9,922 nucleotides of DNA from Acidobacteriota bacterium. GTDB taxonomy: Bacteria > Acidobacteriota > Blastocatellia > Pyrinomonadales > Pyrinomonadaceae. A program made the position numbers and the translations under genes. Under the pieces are notes generated by a model, which saw only the letters and a program-made list of their open reading frames with translations, was not told the origin of the DNA and ran no database searches. Shown here one piece after another: positions 5,434-9,922 of the stretch (the first letter of the stretch is position 1; every line of letters starts with the position of its first letter). The stretch spans positions 1 through 9,922 of the forward strand of contig QHXL01000263.1 in assembly GCA_003222935.1 (NCBI GenBank), written 5' to 3'.

Positions 5434-7416
5434 ATGAAAAGATCCCTGCTGTTACTAGTCGCGTTGGCTTTGCTAACCGCATCCAGCTGCACCTCAAATG
5501 GACCAGCTACCGGCAAAAAGAAACTTTCCATCGCTGTCATTCCCAAAGGCACGACTCACGAGTTCTGGAAAAGTATTCACGCGGGAAGTAACAAAGCGGC
5601 AAGTGAGTTAACGGCGCAGGGAACTGAAGTCGAAGTGATCTGGAAAGGCCCACTTCGCGAAGACGATCGCGAACAGCAGATTCAAGTTGTCGAAGGTTTT
5701 ACCACCCAGGGGGTAAACGGCATCGTACTAGCGCCACTGGACGACCGCGCGCTCGTTAGGCCTGTCGAAGACGCGAAGCGAGCGACCGTCCCCACAGTAA
5801 TCATCGACTCGGGTCTTAAGACAGATTCCATCGTGAGCTTTGTCGCGACTGATAATCGCAAGGGTGGCTCATTGGCTGCCGACCGGATGGGCGAGCTGCT
5901 CCAGGGCAAGGGTAAAGTTTTAGTGCTCCGTTACGCCGAAGGCTCTGCCAGTACAACTGAACGCGAAGAAGGTTTTCTAACTGAAATAAAAGCGAAGTTT
6001 CCAAACATTGAGTTGGTCTCAACCGATCAATACGCCGGAGCAACACGCGACACTGCGAAGCGGGCCTCTGAAAACTTGCTCAACCGCTTTGCCGATGATG
6101 TGCAGGGTATTTTCACGCCAAACGAATCTTCAACCGCCGGAATGTTGCTGGCCTTGCAGGACATCAACAAGGCCGGAAAGATTTCGTTTGTCGGTTTCGA
6201 CGCGAGCCAGGCATTCATCGACGCGCTCAAGTCAGGTCAATTACACGGCATCGTCGTGCAGAACCCTTTCAACATGGGATACCTCGGCGTGCGCACGATG
6301 GTCGATCACCTTTTAGGTAAACCAGTGGAAAAGATGATCGACACGGGAGTGATGCTGGTCACCAAAGACAACATGGAAACTCCAGACGTACAAACTTTGC
6401 TACAAATAACGAGCCTCATGGTTGCTGACGTAAAGACGAGCAGGGCCTTTGCCAGTTCCGCTGTGTTGCAAAGCTGGCTGAACCGTCTTGGCCCACTACT
6501 CGGTCTCGTCCTCGTAATCGTGGTCTTCTCGATCCTGATGAAGACCCCCGAAAAATTCCTTTCGCCTAACAATCTACGCATCGTCCTTTCGCAAACAGTA
6601 ATCGTAGCCATCGGCGCGATCGGAATGACGATGATCATCATCAGTGGCGGCATCGATCTGGCAGTCGGCTCGACCATCGCACTGACGGGAGTAATCACTG
6701 CACTTGGTATTAATGTTGGTCTGCCACCATCGCTGGCGTTAGCAGCTGGAATTCTTGTTGGTGGCCTCGTTGGCGTTGTTAACGGGGTTGTGATTACGCG
6801 CCTGAAAGTAGTGCCGTTTATCGCGACGCTGGGAATGCTGGGAGTTGGGCGTGGCACTGCGAAGTGGGTCGCCAACCAGCAGACAGTGAATATGCCTGAC
6901 ACCTGGCTGAATGAACTGCTGGTGATGTTTCCCAACCCGCCCTGGCTTTTAGTGGCGCCCGGAGTTTGGATCACGATCGTGCTTGCGATTCTAGCTGCGG
7001 TTGTTCTGCGGAACACGGTTTTTGGACGTCGCGTTTTTGCGCTCGGATCAAATGAAGCTGCCGCTCGAGCATGTGGCATAGCAACTGATCGACTCAAGAT
7101 CTGGATCTACGGTCTCGCCGGATTACTTTTCGGATTAGCAGGTGTGATGCAGATGTCGCGTTTGCGACAGGGAGATCCGACAGTTGCTGCCGGCTCTGAA
7201 CTGGACATTATCGCCGCGGTAGTAATTGGCGGTGGCAGTTTGAGCGGAGGTGAGGGCAGTATTCTCGGCTCGATGATCGGTGCATTGATAATGGCGTTCC
7301 TTCGTAACGGGTGTCAGCAAGTTGGTTGGCCCAACTATATTCAGGAGATCATTATCGGCGCCATTATTGTGATAGCAGTTGCGATTGATCGCTGGCGCTC
7401 GAGTCGAGCACTTTAA
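5434..7416 (+). CDS. Ribose-type sugar ABC transporter: substrate-binding lipoprotein fused to permease
   Basis: One 660-codon frame carries two proteins that are normally separate. Residues 1-19 look like a lipoprotein signal (hydrophobic run, then SSC with C19). Residues about 30-327 are a periplasmic sugar-binding protein of the RbsB/YtfQ type (IAVIPKGTTHEFWKSI, APLDDRAL, VSFVATDNRKGG, FVGFDASQ, GVMLVTKDNME). From about M329 on is an RbsC-type permease: first membrane segment near 352-369, ISGGIDLAVGS, the ATPase-contact loop GSNEAAARACGI starting at 538, and a hydrophobic C-terminal half. The permease part alone would be 332 residues, the usual RbsC length. A Shine-Dalgarno AGGA sits at 5425-5428. 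No ATPase gene is present in the window. The sugar is unknown; L-rhamnose or L-fucose would fit the neighbours. An internal start at ATG 6418 could also give free permease. Confidence 0.88.
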   Translation: MKRSLLLLVALALLTASSCTSNGPATGKKKLSIAVIPKGTTHEFWKSIHAGSNKAASELTAQGTEVEVIWKGPLREDDREQQIQVVEGFTTQGVNGIVLAPLDDRALVRPVEDAKRATVPTVIIDSGLKTDSIVSFVATDNRKGGSLAADRMGELLQGKGKVLVLRYAEGSASTTEREEGFLTEIKAKFPNIELVSTDQYAGATRDTAKRASENLLNRFADDVQGIFTPNESSTAGMLLALQDINKAGKISFVGFDASQAFIDALKSGQLHGIVVQNPFNMGYLGVRTMVDHLLGKPVEKMIDTGVMLVTKDNMETPDVQTLLQITSLMVADVKTSRAFASSAVLQSWLNRLGPLLGLVLVIVVFSILMKTPEKFLSPNNLRIVLSQTVIVAIGAIGMTMIIISGGIDLAVGSTIALTGVITALGINVGLPPSLALAAGILVGGLVGVVNGVVITRLKVVPFIATLGMLGVGRGTAKWVANQQTVNMPDTWLNELLVMFPNPPWLLVAPGVWITIVLAILAAVVLRNTVFGRRVFALGSNEAAARACGIATDRLKIWIYGLAGLLFGLAGVMQMSRLRQGDPTVAAGSELDIIAAVVIGGGSLSGGEGSILGSMIGALIMAFLRNGCQQVGWPNYIQEIIIGAIIVIAVAIDRWRSSRAL

Positions 7417-7527
7417 GAAGTTTGATGAAACCGAAAACAGACGCAACCTCTTCGCGGTTAAGAAAGTTTCTTTAGTTTGTCGCCACGTAAACCTGAAACG
7501 AAGAATGTGAGGAATGAAAACAACCAC

Positions 7528-8058
7528 ATGACTATCAGAATATTTTCGATACTTGGAATCATGCTCTTGTTGGCTGGCGCTGCTTTTGCGCAAGGGGAAG
7601 AAAGAAAACCAACGAAACCGATTAGACCGTTCGTTGTTATGACTGCCCAGTCGCTAGCCGATCTCGAGAAGAAGTTGCAGCCGTCAAACAAGGCGGAGGA
7701 TCTGATTGGCGGCACGGGAATGGAACTGCGAGTCGCAGTTCAGCATGAGAACAATACCTCGGCCGCGACCGCGGAATTACACGACGCTTCAGACGACGTC
7801 TATTACGTGCTTTCCGGCACCGCGACATTAACGCTGGGCGGCACGCTCGATACGCCGAAGGAGATAGAACCGGGCGAATGGCGTGGTCCAAAGATTACCG
7901 GTGGCCAAAAGGTAGAGATCGCCAGGGGTGATATCGTGATAGTTCCGCGCGGCACACCACATCACCGCAGCACTACCGGCCAGGACTTCACGATGATCTT
8001 GATCAAAGTCTTCGCAGATCCGAGACCTGCGCCACCAGCTAAGCCGGCTAAACAATGA
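7528..8058 (+). CDS. Secreted single-domain cupin protein of unknown function
   Basis: A 176-residue protein with a Sec signal peptide at about 1-21 (hydrophobic core IFSILGIMLLLAGAAF, probable cleavage after AFA), so it is probably periplasmic. Residues 70-162 form a single cupin barrel. Motif 1 is degenerate: H85 and D90, then YYVLSGTATLTLGG, without the usual HxH pair. Motif 2 reads GDIVIVPRGTPHH (134-146). The C-terminus is rich in Pro, Ala and Lys. ATG 7528 is chosen because it gives a clean signal peptide; GAGGA lies about 14 bases upstream, rather far. Cupins include isomerases, dioxygenases and simple binding proteins, and neither substrate nor metal can be named here. It follows the transporter by 111 bp. 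Confidence 0.82.
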   Translation: MTIRIFSILGIMLLLAGAAFAQGEERKPTKPIRPFVVMTAQSLADLEKKLQPSNKAEDLIGGTGMELRVAVQHENNTSAATAELHDASDDVYYVLSGTATLTLGGTLDTPKEIEPGEWRGPKITGGQKVEIARGDIVIVPRGTPHHRSTTGQDFTMILIKVFADPRPAPPAKPAKQ

Positions 8059-8060
8059 CA

Positions 8061-8087
8061 GAAGGGCACTCCAAGGAGCCGCCCTTC
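8061..8087 (+). terminator. Possible hairpin terminator after the cupin gene
   Basis: GAAGGGC (8061-8067) pairs with GCCCTTC (8081-8087), two bases after the cupin stop. The 13-nt spacer contains CTCC/GGAG, which can extend the stem through a small bulge. The position is right for a terminator, but no T-tract follows, so an intrinsic terminator is only a possibility. Confidence 0.4.
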
Positions 8088-8297
8088 ACAACTTGCGCTT
8101 GCAAGAGCCTCGTTAGGGTGTCGTGACTCCAGTAAAAAGCACTCTTACGATTCTGATATCAGGCGATAGATTAACCGCTGGAATTATTCTTGTGTTCGTG
8201 ACGACAAGACAGACGCATATCGGACATTTATCCGCCTTTCCTGTCGGGCGCTTTGATTGTTCTCTTCAAACATTTTCTGTAACTCAGGAGACATCGC

Positions 8298-9086
8298 ATG
8301 CATCGTCTAATCATCTGCTTCGTCTTTCTTGTCCTGGTCGCAGGGTCCACACAAGCTCAAAGTGCAACTCCGACTACAAATCCCGATCCATGTGCAGAGC
8401 AGAAGACTCGCGCCGATCGTGCTGAGACTCGTTTAAGAGACTGGCCGGCACTGGCGCGCTATCGCGAGGACAACATAAAGGTGGGACTACCGGCAAAGAG
8501 TGACAGCCGTGTCGTTTTCATGGGCGACTCCATCACTGACTCGTGGGATGCGCCAAACATGGGTGGCTTCTTTCCCGGCAAGCCTTACGTCAACCGTGGC
8601 ATTAGTGGACAAACAACTCCGCAAATGCTCATTCGCTTTCGTCCGGACGTAATTGATCTGAAACCGAAGGTTGTCGTCATTCTCGCGGGCACAAACGATC
8701 TCGCTGGTAACACTGGTCCAACTACGCTCGAAGCGATCAAGGCCAACCTGATGTCGATGGCCGAACTGGCGCGTGCGAATGGGATCAGGGTTGTGTTTGC
8801 TTCAATACTGCCGGTTAGTGACTATGAACTCCGTGATGGAAAACCGATCGTGCAAACAGTGCGTCGGCCACCTGAACAGATCATAGCCTTGAACACCTGG
8901 ATGAAAGACTACGCGGCCCAAAATCACCATGTTTATCTCGATTATTTTTCTGCGATGGTCGATGCAAAGGGCTTCCTCAAGGATGAGTTGAGCAATGATG
9001 GGTTACATCCGAATCCAGCGGGGTACCTCGTGATGAACCCCCTGGCCGAGGCGGCCATCAAGGAAAGTCTCAAACACGGAAAGTAG
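8298..9086 (+). CDS. Secreted SGNH/GDSL-type esterase
   Basis: A 262-residue serine hydrolase of the SGNH superfamily with a signal peptide at 1-20 (LIICFVFLVLVAGSTQA), so it acts in the periplasm or outside the cell. All four catalytic blocks are visible: block I GDSIT with nucleophile S78; block II glycines in NRGISGQTT (G101/G104); block III GTND with N133; block V DGLHP with D234 and H237. The length and catalytic spacing are complete. Such enzymes remove acetyl or acyl groups from carbohydrates or lipids. Next to sugar uptake and sugar-acid genes, a carbohydrate deacetylase role is plausible but inferred. CAGGAG (8285-8290) lies 7 bases before ATG 8298, a good ribosome site. The 239-bp gap upstream could hold its own promoter; none is clear by eye. 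Confidence 0.9.
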   Translation: MHRLIICFVFLVLVAGSTQAQSATPTTNPDPCAEQKTRADRAETRLRDWPALARYREDNIKVGLPAKSDSRVVFMGDSITDSWDAPNMGGFFPGKPYVNRGISGQTTPQMLIRFRPDVIDLKPKVVVILAGTNDLAGNTGPTTLEAIKANLMSMAELARANGIRVVFASILPVSDYELRDGKPIVQTVRRPPEQIIALNTWMKDYAAQNHHVYLDYFSAMVDAKGFLKDELSNDGLHPNPAGYLVMNPLAEAAIKESLKHGK

Positions 9087-9100
9087 TCGATCCGCTTCCG

Positions 9101-9922
9101 ATGCCCACAACTCTGGAAGATATCGCCCGCGCACTAAAGGTCTCGAAGATGACCGTGTCGCGGGCGATTAACAATCACCCGGAGATCAATAGCGAAACAA
9201 GAAGTCGCATCCTGGCGACCGCGCAGAAGATGAACTATCGCCCGAACCAGTTTGCGCGGGCGCTCACCACCAATCGTTCGTTTCTCATCGGCATCGTTGT
9301 ACCTGACCTGATGCATTCCTACTTCGCGGAGATCTGCCGGGGAATTGAATCGCAAGCTCGACCTGCCGGTTATCAGAATCTCATTTGCAGCACCGACGAG
9401 GAGTCGCGCAAGGAGATGGATGAGATCGAAGCCCTCGTATCAAGAACGGATGGATTAATCGTTGCTTCGGCCCTGGCGGCGAACGAAGTGAAGTTTTACC
9501 GACAGTTGATTCGCGACGGCGCGCGAATGGTTTTGATCGATCGCTTGTTGGATGGCTTGAAGTGTTCAGCTGTGATCACTGACGACGTACAGGTTGGAGT
9601 GCTCGCGACGGAACACTTGATCAATTTGGGCCACAAAAAGATCGGACACCTGCGAGGGCCTGACGTTTCAACTTCCACCAAGCGCCACGAAGGCTATCTG
9701 AAGGCGATAAAGTCTGCGGGACTGTCGTCGACTAACCTCGTGCGTGAATGCGGCTATACAGAGAGTGATGGTCTTCAGGCGATGCGACATTGGATCCAGG
9801 AAGGGAATCTACCCCCGGCAGTTTTTGCTGCTAATGATCCTGCAGCCATCGGCGCAATGTCCGCACTCAATGAAGCCGGAATGAAAGTGCCGGACGATGT
9901 TGCGATTGTGGGAGCTGGTCGT
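9101..9922 (+). CDS. LacI-family transcriptional regulator (3' end beyond the window)
   Basis: 274 codons are open to the last base, so the protein continues past the window. Residues 3-25 form the LacI helix-turn-helix (TLEDIARALKVSKMTVSRAINN). The hinge region YRPNQFARAL follows, then a periplasmic-binding-protein-like effector domain from about residue 62 (FLIGIVVPDLMHSYF, VLIDR, LGHKKIGHLRGP, VFAANDPAAIGA). Full-length relatives have about 335-345 residues, so roughly 60-70 are missing here. ATG 9101 gives the standard family N-terminus; it lies 14 bases after the esterase stop and lacks a strong ribosome site. The effector is probably a sugar or sugar acid handled by this locus, and the regulator probably acts locally; both are inferences. 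Confidence 0.93.
   Translation, partial: MPTTLEDIARALKVSKMTVSRAINNHPEINSETRSRILATAQKMNYRPNQFARALTTNRSFLIGIVVPDLMHSYFAEICRGIESQARPAGYQNLICSTDEESRKEMDEIEALVSRTDGLIVASALAANEVKFYRQLIRDGARMVLIDRLLDGLKCSAVITDDVQVGVLATEHLINLGHKKIGHLRGPDVSTSTKRHEGYLKAIKSAGLSSTNLVRECGYTESDGLQAMRHWIQEGNLPPAVFAANDPAAIGAMSALNEAGMKVPDDVAIVGAGR

Noticed and set aside
6306..7097. Long minus-strand open frame of 263 codons
   Set aside because: It is antisense to the permease domain, is rich in Thr, Ser, Pro and Arg as expected of a shadow frame, and has no recognisable domain.
7477..7527. TTG 7477 as cupin start
   Set aside because: It would put 17 polar residues before the signal peptide; ATG 7528 gives a normal exported protein.
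8153..8162. Perfect 10-bp palindrome CTGATATCAG
   Set aside because: It is too short to distinguish from chance and has no second copy or promoter elements around it.
8123..8425. Plus-strand 100-codon frame before the esterase
   Set aside because: It overlaps the esterase signal peptide region in another frame, lacks a ribosome site and has unstructured composition.

Overview
The window holds one strand-uniform block of genes, all on the + strand, with mid-range GC and long ORFs separated by short gaps. It looks like a carbohydrate-utilisation locus from an environmental Gram-negative-type bacterium, since it encodes a lipoprotein-type signal and Sec signal peptides. The gene mix, the base composition and the intergenic palindromes would fit an Acidobacteriota (Blastocatellia-like) genome. 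That assignment is an impression, not a demonstrated placement.

Layout: (1) 1-83 is an imperfect palindromic repeat, followed by a zinc-dependent medium-chain dehydrogenase (144-1289). (2) A second copy of the palindrome (1297-1381) precedes lutA (1390-2133). A third copy (2122-2206), which overlaps the lutA stop, precedes lutB (2226-3671). lutC (3671-4381) is translationally coupled to lutB. (3) A fumarylacetoacetate-hydrolase-family enzyme (4391-5323) follows after 9 nt. (4) A different long hairpin (5326-5417) separates this enzyme from a 660-codon ORF (5434-7416). That ORF joins a ribose-type sugar-binding lipoprotein to a ribose-type ABC permease in one frame. (5) Then come a secreted small cupin (7528-8058), a secreted SGNH/GDSL esterase (8298-9086) and the first 274 codons of a LacI-family regulator (9101 to the window end).

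How the parts may work together: a FAH-family 2,4-diketo-3-deoxy-sugar-acid hydrolase, a dehydrogenase and LutABC are the enzymes expected at the end of the non-phosphorylative 'diketo-hydrolase' route for L-rhamnose or L-fucose. In that route the 2-keto-3-deoxy acid is oxidised at C4 and cleaved to pyruvate and L-lactate. The iron-sulfur LutABC complex then oxidises L-lactate to pyruvate. The ABC transporter, the secreted esterase and the LacI regulator fit sugar uptake, release from acetylated polymers, and control. The sugar dehydrogenase, lactonase, dehydratase and transporter ATPase are not in the window. The pathway assignment is an inference from gene families and neighbourhood.

The most unusual points are a roughly 85-bp repeat, with dyads nested inside a larger dyad, placed in front of three consecutive genes, and the binding-protein/permease fusion, whose membrane topology is hard to reconcile with the family.
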